From UBA5158 sp040389045 (GTDB lineage Bacteria > Pseudomonadota > Gammaproteobacteria > DSM-16500), in assembly GCA_040389045.1 (NCBI GenBank), contig JAZKAT010000007.1, positions 1-64,000 on the forward strand: a stretch of DNA of 64,000 bases, read 5' to 3'. Each line of letters starts with the position of its first letter. Position 1 is the first letter of the stretch. Positions 34,283 through 45,600 of this stretch are shown here, piece after piece. The notes under the pieces are model-generated. The model was given only the letters and a program-made list of their open reading frames with translations. It was not told the origin of the DNA and searched no databases. Made by a program: the position numbers and the translations under genes.

Positions 34283-34642
34283 ATGTATTTACTATCTGAG
34301 TTTAAGAGTGAGATGAAATTAGGCACAGACTATTGTATGAGACAAATAAAAATCCCAAACGAAACTTATCTAGTCATTAAGCATTATTGTAAAAATAATA
34401 GAATATCTTTAATATATTTTTACGAAACAATGCTAGATTGGTTTCTAAATGAACATCGACAACAAAATACCTTAGTATATCAAGCTAGCACAAAACATCG
34501 TCGTACGTTATCATTATGGATAAGACGTCGTCAAATAGACTTAATTAATAAAATGGCAACTAACGCAAAAGTGTCGGATGCTAGAGTAATTTATACTGCT
34601 ATGATGCTTTATTTAGAGAATTTACCTGAGCTCACAGCTTAA
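34283..34642 (+). CDS. Small protein, possible tandem ribbon-helix-helix fold
   Basis: I do not recognise a family. The 119-residue protein appears to contain two similar halves, RQIKIPNETYLVIKHYCKNN (about 19-38) with a second helix, and RTLSLWIRRRQIDLINKMAT (about 73-92) with a second helix. Each begins with a short strand followed by two helices. That beta-alpha-alpha pattern is typical of ribbon-helix-helix DNA-binding proteins, normally dimers, so a single-chain version is possible. No good Shine-Dalgarno precedes the ATG; another ATG lies ten codons in. It sits 100 bp upstream of the LuxR-type regulator and might regulate that unit, but this is a guess. Confidence 0.5.
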   Translation: MYLLSEFKSEMKLGTDYCMRQIKIPNETYLVIKHYCKNNRISLIYFYETMLDWFLNEHRQQNTLVYQASTKHRRTLSLWIRRRQIDLINKMATNAKVSDARVIYTAMMLYLENLPELTA

Positions 34643-34742
34643 TAAAATCCTTAAGCAATTAACGGTTATATGTTATTAAAATCAATATTATTAAAAAAAA
34701 TATATAACGACTAAAAATTTGTAAAGTATATTAGAGAGCTAT

Positions 34743-35471
34743 ATGAGTTCAATATTAAAATTACCCATCTCCGCGGTCAGTTTCATTTTTTCTCAAGTTT
34801 CGAACCTTGATTCTAAAGTATCCTGGATCCGCACCCCTGATTATACGCAGCAACTTTATGTTAGTCCTTCCTATCAAACGATTTGGGGAATAAACCCCGA
34901 TAAATTGTATGAACATCCACTTTCTTGGAATGAAACTGTCATTAATAGTAGCGTAATAAATAAATTAAAAAACAGAATGCCCGAGAATAATCCGACAGTT
35001 CATTATCAAATTTTGGGAGCCAATAGCAAAATACAATTTTTAAAAGACACTTGTTTTCATTTGTTTGACCCGCACGGTGAATTAATTGCCGTTGCTGGAG
35101 TATCAGAAGTCATTTCTGAAGCTTGCTGGGATGATGAATTAAAAAATACTAATTCTAAGTCGAATGCGAACGATCCTATTACGAATATTTTAACTCATGC
35201 CATGCATCATTTTCCCGCTTTGGTAAAGTCAGAATCAACCCAGAAAAGAAATGCTAAAATTATTTTGACTCAGTCAGGCGAAGCAGTAAAACTGACTCAG
35301 CGTGAAGCAGATTGCCTGAATGGTTTGACCATAGGACAATCGGCAAAGCAAATTGGACGGACTTTATCAATTTCTCCACGCACTGTAGAAGTGCATATTG
35401 AGAATATGAAATTAAAACTTGGCTGCCGTACGCGCATAGAACTCATTAGCAAATTAAACTCGTTGGTATAG
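34743..35471 (+). CDS. PAS-LuxR-type transcriptional regulator
   Basis: The 242-residue protein has an N-terminal PAS-like sensor (about 20-125; SWIRTPDYTQQLYVSPSYQ ... FHLFDPHGELIAVAGVSEV) and a C-terminal LuxR/GerE helix-turn-helix (about 178-240; LTQREADCLNGLTIGQSAKQ, then ISPRTVEVHIENMKLKLG). No receiver domain or phosphorylation Asp is apparent, so it probably senses a ligand directly. It begins a series of same-strand genes with gaps of 13, 38, 41, 68 and 13 bp, so it is likely the pathway regulator of the NRPS-STAND and peptide genes that follow. The upstream 100 bp are very AT-rich; I see no clear promoter. Confidence 0.85.
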   Translation: MSSILKLPISAVSFIFSQVSNLDSKVSWIRTPDYTQQLYVSPSYQTIWGINPDKLYEHPLSWNETVINSSVINKLKNRMPENNPTVHYQILGANSKIQFLKDTCFHLFDPHGELIAVAGVSEVISEACWDDELKNTNSKSNANDPITNILTHAMHHFPALVKSESTQKRNAKIILTQSGEAVKLTQREADCLNGLTIGQSAKQIGRTLSISPRTVEVHIENMKLKLGCRTRIELISKLNSLV

Positions 35472-35484
35472 TAGAAGTATAAAC

Positions 35485-38400
35485 ATGTTGCGAACCGAGC
35501 TACCTTCGCATGAGCATTTTTTTCAGCTCTTTGAAATGCATGCGCAAAATACCCAAACTCAAAACCGAACGGCTATTTATAGTAATGCCGAAAATAAAAT
35601 ATCATATCAAGATTTAAACAACCGTGTTAATCAGCTCGCCCACTACCTTCTTGATGCAAAAAATACTGTAAATCCGCCAGAAACGCGCATTGGCTTATTT
35701 TTTCACTTATCCATTGAATATATTATTTGCCAGTTAGCGATTATGAAAGCCGGCTTAAGCTTCGTGGCATTCAGTACTAATACTGAATTTGAGCGTTTGC
35801 AAGAGTTTGCTAAACAAAGTCAAATAAAATTAATGCTATCTAGTTTGGATTTGAAAAATCATTTATTTCTGATCCACAGCCAAGCTAAAATTCTTTTTGT
35901 TGATGCTCAGCAAGACGTTCTTAACGCCTATCCAGCAGATGAACCAGCAAATAAGGTTATGCTAGACCAACTCGCCTATATTCATAATACCTCTGGTTCT
36001 ACCGGCAAACCGAAACAAGTTTTAATTAACCATGCTGGATTATTAAATTGCGCTACGGATTTAATAAACCGACTGGAAATTACCGAGCAGGATAAAACGG
36101 CGGCATTTGCTGATATTAGTTTTGACGCGCACATTGCTGAAATGATGATGACATTAGGTGCCGGCGCCGCGTTATATTTAGTTCCTGAACAAACCCGATT
36201 AAATTATTTATCGTTAACCAAATATTATAATTCACATGGAATTACCGTTTCGACTTTAACCCCTTCCGTTTTAAATGCCTTAAGCCCAACTTCTTTTCCT
36301 ACTTTAAGAGTGTTATTAAGCACAGGTGAAGCCGTTACGCAAAAAATTGTTGCCAAATGGTGTGCAGCAAATTCCAATTTATTATTCGTAAATGGCTACG
36401 GCCCTGCCGAAGTCACCATCGCCACGAGTATTGCAATATTAAAACCCGATGATCCAATTCATATTGGGACGCCCATCAAAGGATTAAAAATTTATATTTT
36501 AGAAAAAGAGCCCAAAGATATGAATGCCCCTACCTGGGTAAAACCAGGGGAGCGCGGCGAAATGTACATAGCGGGTGTGGGGGTCGGTCGAGGTTATGCA
36601 GATGATAAATTAACTGCGGAGCGTTTTAAAACGGTAAAAAATCCGGATAACCCTGATGAACTCATTCGTTTATATCAGACCAGAGATGAAGCCAGTTATG
36701 AAATTACTGCGAATAATTCCTACCGGTTTTATCTTTCAGGAAGATTGGACCGGCAAGTAAAAGTCTATGGAAAATTAATTTGCCCTGAAGAAATTGAAGC
36801 GCTTTTACTCAATGATCTTGTGATCCAAGCCCAGGTTGACCCACAAAAAACTCCTGCGGGCCATCCCTCCTTCATCGCGTATTTACATGTAAAAGAGCCA
36901 TTTGATCTATATGAATATTACGCCAGTGTCGTAAAAAAGCTGCCGGCGGCAACAGCTCCAGCGCGATGGGTAATTACCGATAAAACCCAATTGAGTACCA
37001 GCAGTAAAAACGCATTAAAAAGTTTAGCCCCAAAAGTGGTAAGAGTTCAATCTCATTCACAAGCGAAACCAAAAAGCACTAGAGAAATTGAATTAGCGAC
37101 CATCTGGAAAAATGTATTAGAAATTTCAGAAGACATCCAATTCACACTGGATGATAATTTTTTTATGTTAGGCGGCACTTCTTTACAAATGGCTAATTTA
37201 TTAGTGATCTTACGCGAGCAATTTCAATTAAAGTTATCGCCAGCTGAGTTCGTGTCTACCGCCACTCTTGGCGCGTTAGCGCGTCGTATTAAACGCTTAA
37301 AAAATGAAAATAACGCAATTAATCCGGCAATCTTATTAAATTCAAAACATACGGTTTCGCAAACAGAAACGCCTTTATTTTTGATTCATTCATTAATAGG
37401 CGATGCGGAGCTGGATTATAAAAAGTTGGTGGAAGCAGGCTCTAGTCAGCGGTCAATCTATGGAATCAGTTCGCGCAGCTATAAGAATTTTGAAGATATG
37501 GATACGTGCTTAGAAGCTATTGCCGATGATTATATCGCCACATTGAAGGCTATCCAGCCGCGCGGCCCCTATTTATTGGCTGGCTGGTCGGCCGGTGGGC
37601 TTATTGCGTATGCCATGTGTCAACAGCTGAAAAATCAAAATGAAAAAGTTTGTTTGCACATAATAGACAGTGAAGCATTCAGCACCTATCATCAGCAAAG
37701 TAAAGAAGATTATGCTGCTTATCTTTTCCTTTTATTTGAGCGTAAATTAAGTCCTATGCTGGGCGTGACTACGCTTGCTATTGATAAAAACGCATTGGCT
37801 GCATTGGCGAAAACTAAACAGCTTTATCAATTTTTTGCAGCTTTATTTTCGGCGGTTGAAGCTACACAAAGTAATCAAGCACTTTTACAAAGTAAAAAAG
37901 GCTTAATTGTTACCGTACAAAATACGTTACTAGCTATTTTACACTATACAGACATGCGTAAGGTTGATAACGCTCTATTATGGGCAGCAACCGAAACTCA
38001 AAAAAAATGTGCTAGTGACCGCTTAGGCTGGCAAGAAAGTGAAATTGAGTTTACTACAATTCAAAAACTGGATGGCAATCATGAATCTATTTTATTGGAC
38101 CCTGCCTCTGCTAAAAGTTTAAGTTCTCAGTTAGCACAAGCATGCGCGCAGCAAATCACACGCTCAGCTTTAGATGAAATAATCGCTTATTTGAAGAATA
38201 GTCAATTGGCGTATGTGAAAGGAGCTGAAGATCAGGACCTTTATACGCCGCTGGAAGGCTGTTATGATTTATCGGAGCCAAATTATAAACGTTATAAGTT
38301 ACTTGAAGACATCATCCTCCCCTTTTTAAATAATACTGAAAAGGAAACGCTATTACTTTTGGCTGAAGCAGGATCGGGGAAGACGATTTTTTCACAATAT

Positions 38401-39639
38401 CTTACTCACTATTTGTGGCAATCCCCTGCATCTTTAAGCAAGAAAATTATTCCTCTCTATATTCGATTGTCAAACCCAAAAATTAAAGATTTAAAAACCT
38501 CTATTATCGAAGATACTTTGATAACATATGGTCTACTAAATCCTGAAATAACACTACTCTTAAACAATAGTCAGTTTACTTTTTGTTTCATTTTTGATGG
38601 CGTTGATGAGTTATTTCGTAAAGACCCAACTTCACAAAACTTTTACGCTACTAATAATATTCACGCTAAATTCCCTAACAGCCATTGCATTTTCACTGCG
38701 CGTTTAAGTGTGTTTAAAGCTGAAAACTTTGAGGAATTGTTCGAGCCTATGGATGCGTATGGTAGAACCCTAATTCCTAGTAGACGCGCAAAAACCGTTA
38801 TGCTTGCCCCCTTCGATGAAACTTCGAAATTAATGTATATTAGCAAGTATATTAAAGATAGGCCTGTACCTAAGCTAGGTTACACGGATGTTAATACTGT
38901 GTATAAACGGATTCAATCCATTCCCGCATTAAACGATATCGTTGGTCAACCTATTTTATTAATGATGACTATGAAAGTTTTACATTATCTTGAAGCATTT
39001 TATAAAGTTGAAAATAAACAGCAAGATTCTTTAGTGATCCAAAGAGATTTATTTCACATGTACACCCATGATCTGTATATGCGTGCCAGCGACAAAAAGA
39101 AAGAACGCAGCGGGATAATTAGTGTAGGTAATAGAAGCGTTTACGATTGCATACTAGAGTATAGTATACACTTAGCTAAAATAATGAAAATCAATGGACA
39201 TGTAGAAATCAGTGAAGAAGCTTTATTTGATGATGATAATCCATTTGGCGATAGCAATACGAGTCAGCTTAAAGCCCCTGCTCTACTTGGGTATAAAAGA
39301 CTTTTTTGTCAAAGTTATCTTCCAGAATATTTTACAAGGAAAGACCATTATGAAATGATTAATATTGGGCGCGAAGGTTGTGAATTATTACGCCCACGCG
39401 GCAAACCCGGATCTTTTATTTATTCATTTATTCATGATGCATTTTTGACTTATTTTGCTGAATTGCTTCCTGTGGTCATCAAACAAGGAAGACGAAAACA
39501 AATTCAGGATTTTATAGATAAATATAATATTAAGCAGGTAGTGCGATTTCAGTCTTCATCTTATTCTACCAATTTATTTCAACCCCATTCTACCGATATA
39601 AGTCCAGTCAGCATTCAAACATCCAGGCCGGAACCATGA
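35485..39639 (+). CDS. A-PCP-TE NRPS-like module fused to a NACHT NTPase
   Basis: The 1384-residue protein begins with a stand-alone synthetase: adenylation domain (about 1-515; HNTSGSTGKPKQV, NGYGPAEVT), carrier with Ser566 in FFMLGGTS, and thioesterase (625-890) with Ser702 in GWSAGG, Asp728 and His866 in GNHES. No condensation domain exists. A-domain code residues are D214 A215 A218 T257 L278 T280 G304 I312 A313. The C-terminal 440 residues are a STAND ATPase of NACHT type: Walker A AEAGSGKT (960-967), Walker B CFIFDGVDEL (1034-1043), FTARLS, and a helical end FIHDAFLTYFAE typical of NACHT proteins. A-T-TE enzymes are known as furanone and quinone synthetases joining aryl keto acids; D214 would instead favour an amino acid. 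I infer a ligand-triggered synthetase, but neither product nor trigger is known. Confidence 0.88.
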   Translation: MLRTELPSHEHFFQLFEMHAQNTQTQNRTAIYSNAENKISYQDLNNRVNQLAHYLLDAKNTVNPPETRIGLFFHLSIEYIICQLAIMKAGLSFVAFSTNTEFERLQEFAKQSQIKLMLSSLDLKNHLFLIHSQAKILFVDAQQDVLNAYPADEPANKVMLDQLAYIHNTSGSTGKPKQVLINHAGLLNCATDLINRLEITEQDKTAAFADISFDAHIAEMMMTLGAGAALYLVPEQTRLNYLSLTKYYNSHGITVSTLTPSVLNALSPTSFPTLRVLLSTGEAVTQKIVAKWCAANSNLLFVNGYGPAEVTIATSIAILKPDDPIHIGTPIKGLKIYILEKEPKDMNAPTWVKPGERGEMYIAGVGVGRGYADDKLTAERFKTVKNPDNPDELIRLYQTRDEASYEITANNSYRFYLSGRLDRQVKVYGKLICPEEIEALLLNDLVIQAQVDPQKTPAGHPSFIAYLHVKEPFDLYEYYASVVKKLPAATAPARWVITDKTQLSTSSKNALKSLAPKVVRVQSHSQAKPKSTREIELATIWKNVLEISEDIQFTLDDNFFMLGGTSLQMANLLVILREQFQLKLSPAEFVSTATLGALARRIKRLKNENNAINPAILLNSKHTVSQTETPLFLIHSLIGDAELDYKKLVEAGSSQRSIYGISSRSYKNFEDMDTCLEAIADDYIATLKAIQPRGPYLLAGWSAGGLIAYAMCQQLKNQNEKVCLHIIDSEAFSTYHQQSKEDYAAYLFLLFERKLSPMLGVTTLAIDKNALAALAKTKQLYQFFAALFSAVEATQSNQALLQSKKGLIVTVQNTLLAILHYTDMRKVDNALLWAATETQKKCASDRLGWQESEIEFTTIQKLDGNHESILLDPASAKSLSSQLAQACAQQITRSALDEIIAYLKNSQLAYVKGAEDQDLYTPLEGCYDLSEPNYKRYKLLEDIILPFLNNTEKETLLLLAEAGSGKTIFSQYLTHYLWQSPASLSKKIIPLYIRLSNPKIKDLKTSIIEDTLITYGLLNPEITLLLNNSQFTFCFIFDGVDELFRKDPTSQNFYATNNIHAKFPNSHCIFTARLSVFKAENFEELFEPMDAYGRTLIPSRRAKTVMLAPFDETSKLMYISKYIKDRPVPKLGYTDVNTVYKRIQSIPALNDIVGQPILLMMTMKVLHYLEAFYKVENKQQDSLVIQRDLFHMYTHDLYMRASDKKKERSGIISVGNRSVYDCILEYSIHLAKIMKINGHVEISEEALFDDDNPFGDSNTSQLKAPALLGYKRLFCQSYLPEYFTRKDHYEMINIGREGCELLRPRGKPGSFIYSFIHDAFLTYFAELLPVVIKQGRRKQIQDFIDKYNIKQVVRFQSSSYSTNLFQPHSTDISPVSIQTSRPEP

Positions 39640-39677
39640 AACGATAGAAGTATGCTTTAAAAATAATAGAAGCCTAC

Positions 39678-42600
39678 ATGAAAACCATTGAACAAATCAA
39701 AAATCATCAGTTAGCTATCCTCCTAGAATCCATGCACTACACGCCCGCAATTCCACTTTCGGTGTGCCATTCATTAAACGATATTACGACCGGACCTGAC
39801 GAACCCGCTACCCAAGCTCTATCCCAATTTTTAGTTAGTCAAAACTCAGTATTGTTATTATTAGGCAATGCGGGCTCTGGCAAAACATTATTATTCCAGC
39901 AATTAGCGTTCCATTGCTGGCAAAAACCAGAGCAATATCAAACCAGTCTAGCTAAACCTTGGTTACCTTTATTTCTGTCTTTGGCGCATTGGAAGGGCTC
40001 AATAAATGAATTGATCTCTGAATATTTGACGGCGAGTGTAGGATTAACGCAAAATGAAATTGCAACATTACAACAAACTCATTCCTGTGTATTGATTCTT
40101 GATGCTTATGATTTAAGCCAGCGTTATGATTCATTATGGCCTAAGGACAAAGAAGCAGATCAACAATGGCAAATTAGCCACACATTAGTAAATTCTCGGT
40201 CGGAATATTTTATAGAGCATGAAGCATATTTAAAATATTTTATTCCCGAGCATACAGCGGATAACTTAACAATTTCGCTTTATCTTAGACCGTTACCTGA
40301 CAATCATTCAAGCTATCTCAGTGACCAGCAAAGTGGTATAAAAAAATTAGCTCAAAACCCCTTATTTTTATCATTTTTACAAAAATATTTAGTAAAGTAT
40401 CCGCAAGGACTATCTAAAGCAAATGAAGCATATCAGTTTTTATTTCAAGAGTGGTTTCAATACCAGCAATGCCGCTTGAAAAAAATTGGCTTGTTAAATG
40501 CTTACCAAGGTGATTACATTGAGCACTGTTGGGTATATGTTCGTGCTGCTGCTCTAAAACTTAAAGAATCGTTATCTAATACTATTAACTTTGATGACCA
40601 TAGCCCTTATGAACAGTCTGTAATAATGCAATGGGAACGTTTTTTTTCCCTACAAAACATCCAAACCCGATTAGTGCAGCAGGCTTGTCCATGGCTGTTA
40701 ATTGGTAAAAATCAACTGTCATTATATCATCATGACATCATTAGTTATTTTGTGAATTTAACTGATTACAATCTAGAGAAATATTTACATTTACCTTTTG
40801 TGCAGGGTGATGAAGGAATTGAAAATATCAGCGAAAGATTACAGCAAGAAAAGTTTGATGCAATGACTCATTTAGTCAATATCACATTGGGAGACATTTC
40901 AGAACAAGATTATTTTCGCTTAATCTATTTGTCAAAATACCAGGAAAGTTTTGCACGCCCCGCAGCCAATGCTATATCAATATTAAATTGGGCAAAAATT
41001 CCTTTTTCTGGGATGAATTTATCTTCTATCAACATACCGCACGCGGATTTATCCGGGGCTATATGTGATCATACTGATTTCTCAAATGCTAATTTAACAG
41101 GCGTTAATTTTCAGCAAGCGTGGCTGAGATATTCTAATTTCCAAAATAGTAATATGTTAAATATTAATTATGGCGAACAAGCCTATTTAGAGCATCCCGG
41201 TAAAATAAGTAATATGATTTTATCAGCGGATGGTGAACTGCTGGCTGCTACAGTAATAGGTGAAAGGAATGTTTATATTTGGCAATGGGGGAATAGCCGT
41301 TTAGTGCATACTCTTATTGATACGACCACAGAAGACCCGACTGATTTAGCTGTGGATAGCATGCAATTTAGTCCTGATAGAAATTTTTTTGCGATAGGAG
41401 CCGCACAAAGAGCATTAACTTTATGGAAATTAAAAATAAGCAAGCTTGATATTATATATCTTGAAGAAAAGCAAAATTATCAAGAAATAGCGGCTGCATG
41501 GTGGAAAGCAGAAAGTCGAAACAGCATTGATATATTACTAATGTGTACAGCGAATGGCCTATGGTATATCTGTGGGATAAGAAAACTATCCCCCGCAATG
41601 ATGGATTCAATATACAGAGGCGGTGATGAATTTTGGCTTGAACTCGATAAATATAAACCGGATTTAGTTCGTAAAGACTCTCTTCTTGAAAATAAATTAA
41701 AAACTATTGCTCAATTAAAATTAACCAAAGAAGAAAATGCTGAACTACTTGATCAAGTACTTGTATATTTAGGCCGCAATTCAATTGAAGCAGCGACAAA
41801 GGTTTACTTGGAAGAATTATGTTATCCTCACGAAATTAACTTTAGTAGTGATAATAAATTTCTACTTGCCGCAACTGATAAAGGTGCAATGCTTTGGAAG
41901 TTAGCCACTACAAAGTTAATTTACTGTTTTAAACAACATACCGAGAAAGTTTTATACGCCCGCTTTAGCCCAGATAGTCAATTATTAATAGCCGGCTGCG
42001 ATGATCATAAAATTAGATTTTGGGATGTTGTTACTAAAAAATTAATCAAAGTATACTCAGCGGCTTCTGCAGCGATTCTAAAAGTAGAATTTTGTCCGTT
42101 AAAACCCAATCTTTTTTTATCGACTGATAAAAGCAATACGGTGTTAATCTGGAATAGTATATCTTCGCAAGTCATTTATCGCAAAAGTGTAAATAGCGGG
42201 GCATATGATGCGCATTTTAGTCCTGATGGACTCACACTTGCTATATATAGTGATAAAGAAGTAGAAATAGTTTCAACTAGCAATTGGGTGATAAAAAGCT
42301 TTTTTAACACCGATTATCTAATCCAGCAAATTCAATATGATTCTTTAAGTTCTAGATTGGCAACGAGAGGAGAAAACATCATTGAATTATGGGACCTTCA
42401 CACAAAGCAAGTAGTACAGCGTTTCACAGAACATAACGATAAAATATCAAAAATGCATTTTAATCCACAAGGAAGTAGTATTGCTTCAGCTAGTTGGGAT
42501 AGTACCGCACGCTTATGGCACTTAAAACCTTATAAAACCTATGAAAATGAACTGACTCCTGTCACAACTCCACCTTTATCTCGTATTGCAAATAATACGT

Positions 42601-45600
42601 TAAGTGCTAATGAAAATAATGATATATCTACCTTTGCCAATATAAATAATATAATTTGTAGCAGTACCCATTATGATGAAAACGTAACTTTACTCGCAAT
42701 AGGAACCTCGGATCATATTGCAAGAATTTGGGACCAAAGAAATAAAAAATGTTTACGTGAACTTATAGGGCATACAGATAAGATTACTAGCCTTCAATTT
42801 AGTCCAAGTGGAAAATTGATCGCAACTGGCAGCATAGATCATACTATACGCATATGGCAAGTATTAACCGGTGAACTCATATATCTACTGCAAGGACATC
42901 AAGAGGCTATTTCTCATATTCAATTTAGCCCTGATGGGAGCCTGCTTGCATCGGGTAGTAAAGACAAAACGGTTCGATTATGGCAGCTAGCAACAGGTGC
43001 GCCAGTAGGAATTATTCAAAATAGCTTAGGGAATGTTAATTGCTTACAGTTTAGTTCTTGCGGCAAACTACTCGCTTCAGGAGGAGAAGACAAAATAGTA
43101 AGAATTTGGAATATTGAAGATAAAGAGGATGAAATTGAACTGCGAGGATATATTTATAAAATTCGCAGCTTGACATTTTATGCTGATAACACATTATTAA
43201 CCCTTACTGAAGACGGCGCAACAAAATTATGGCGTAGGGTTAGGATAAATCATTTAATTGAATGGCATTTAATACAAAGCTCAACAGCTAATTTATATTT
43301 AGCAGGAACAAGCATTGCTAACGTTAAATGTCTCTCTGTCGCGAACAGAAAGTTATTAGAGCAGCGAGGCGCAACCGCCATAAAAAAATGGCATGGTAAT
43401 AAAGACAATCTAGATATTGCTATTATAGCTAATCGTATTCAAAAGTTTGTGAACCATGGTCACAGTAGAGATTATTACTACGCGCTACAAAATTATCATG
43501 CGCGTAGTAACACTGAAGATATAAATAAACTTAAACGAGCTAGTTTAAAAAAGATTTTTGATACATGCATTGAGCAGTATCCTGCTAAAAACCTACTCAG
43601 CCCCTATGCCGTTCTATTACTAAATTCAGATGAGTCATCAACTCTTTCTGCTATTGAATATTTGATATTAATAGCGCCAGCAGATGATTATTCAAAGCGA
43701 TACTTTTTAAAAATTGCAGAATTATTAGCCCTGATTCAAATAAAATATGCAGCGAACAGCCATTCCAATATGACGGTAAATTTTATCCTTGGGTTAGATG
43801 AAACTGCGGATAATGAAAGAGGGAATTTCATCGGTACCAAAGTAGATTTAATCCGATTTATATTACCAAACCGTCTTCAAGATGCGGTTTATGTAACTGG
43901 CAGCGAACTAGGTTATGAATTATATCAAAATAATTTAACAGATAACCAAAGCATTCCTCACGATTCTGTTAGTAAACCTAAAGAAAATACTTTTTATACA
44001 GATAGCATTAACCAAAAATTAAAACGACAATATTCAACTAAAGAATTCTCCCAACTTAAAACACAATTTTTAAAACCTATTCCTATAGAATTAAGTTCAA
44101 CTAATCTAGTGGTAATCAAAAATGATGAAATATATTTCGATAGTTATCCTATTCAACTAAATAAACAAAAAGAAAAGCGAAATGAACCCCAGAAAAATAC
44201 TAATGAGTTTTTAAATATTTTATTAGATCGAGTGGATACTCCTATCGAAGACAATACGCTTGATGTTCTAAAACTTGAAGACATTTTTACTCATAAAATA
44301 TTACCGAAACACATATTAATAGTGGGAAGAGCTGGAGTTGGTAAAACAACATTATGTCAATATATTAGTTATCAGTGGGCCCGAAACAGGTTATGGCATA
44401 ATAAATTTGAATCAATTTTTTGGATAGACTTAAAAAGGTTACCGCCCCAACCTCTGCAAAATCACGTCACCCTAACTGATTTATTAATAACAGGGTGTCT
44501 TGGCGTAAACTCAAACTACCAAGATTTAAACCACTATATAAAAACTCATGCTAATAAAATACTAATATTATTAGACGGCTATGATGAGCTGGATACCCAT
44601 TCTCTTTATCGCTCCGTAATTGATGGAATATTAGGAAATACCCAATTCCATATAATAATAACCTCTCAACCATGTAATTTAACAGACAAATCATTTGATT
44701 TAAAACTAGAACAGATAGGCTTAATTAACTCAGACATCCATACCCTGGTTAATGCATTTTTCCCTGCGGCCTCGGACACAGCTTCGGATATATTGGATTT
44801 TTTAGAAAAAAGTTCGCAATTTGCCACGTTGGCTCGTGTACCCGTGCATCTTGAATTAATTTGCTACGCCTGGCCTGTAATTAATAAAATCTATACAACC
44901 CAATCTCAGTTAAATCTCACTTTACTTTATCAAGCAATGGTAGATAAGACATTATCTGAGTCAACTCAATTAATTATTCTTTGTCTAGAGCGTATCGCTT
45001 TTATTTCACTGCTTCAAAATCAAATTCCCATTAAATGCGAACTTATAGAAAATATTATTAGTGAAGTTAATCATTTAAATCCTGGTCAGATACCCTTAAA
45101 ATTAAGTGATTTTGACACCCAACGACTTTTAATAGTTGATAGAGCATACGAGCAAGCAGATAAGCAATATTATTTTGTACATAAAAGTTTTCATGATTAT
45201 TTTGCAGCACGTTTTATCGTTAACGCAATTATAACTTCAAATTCGCTACTCAACATTAATACTGATAAAAACCAGCAAATTCTCTTAGAGGATTTTGTAG
45301 CTAATTATAAATATCATGATAATTACGCAGCAGTTTTTTGGTTCATCACAGGTATTTTATCGCAACAAACAAATAAAAGTTTTTTAAATATATTTTTAAA
45401 TACAATTAATCAAGAACCCTTAGATATTACCGGTATTTATCATGTCATTTTAGTCATGCGTTGTCTTGATGAAGCGCTATATAACTCTAGTTTTGAACAA
45501 ATTGATTGTGGTGACGACTTATTAAATTCACTCAATCAGTGTCTGGAACAATATTTCTCACTCCCTCAGGAATTAGGTATACTTCTTTTAAGTTATCTGA

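Noticed and set aside
34660..34715. Imperfect AT-rich inverted repeat (gttatat/atataac) before the LuxR gene
   Set aside because: Low-complexity AT sequence makes such matches expected by chance.
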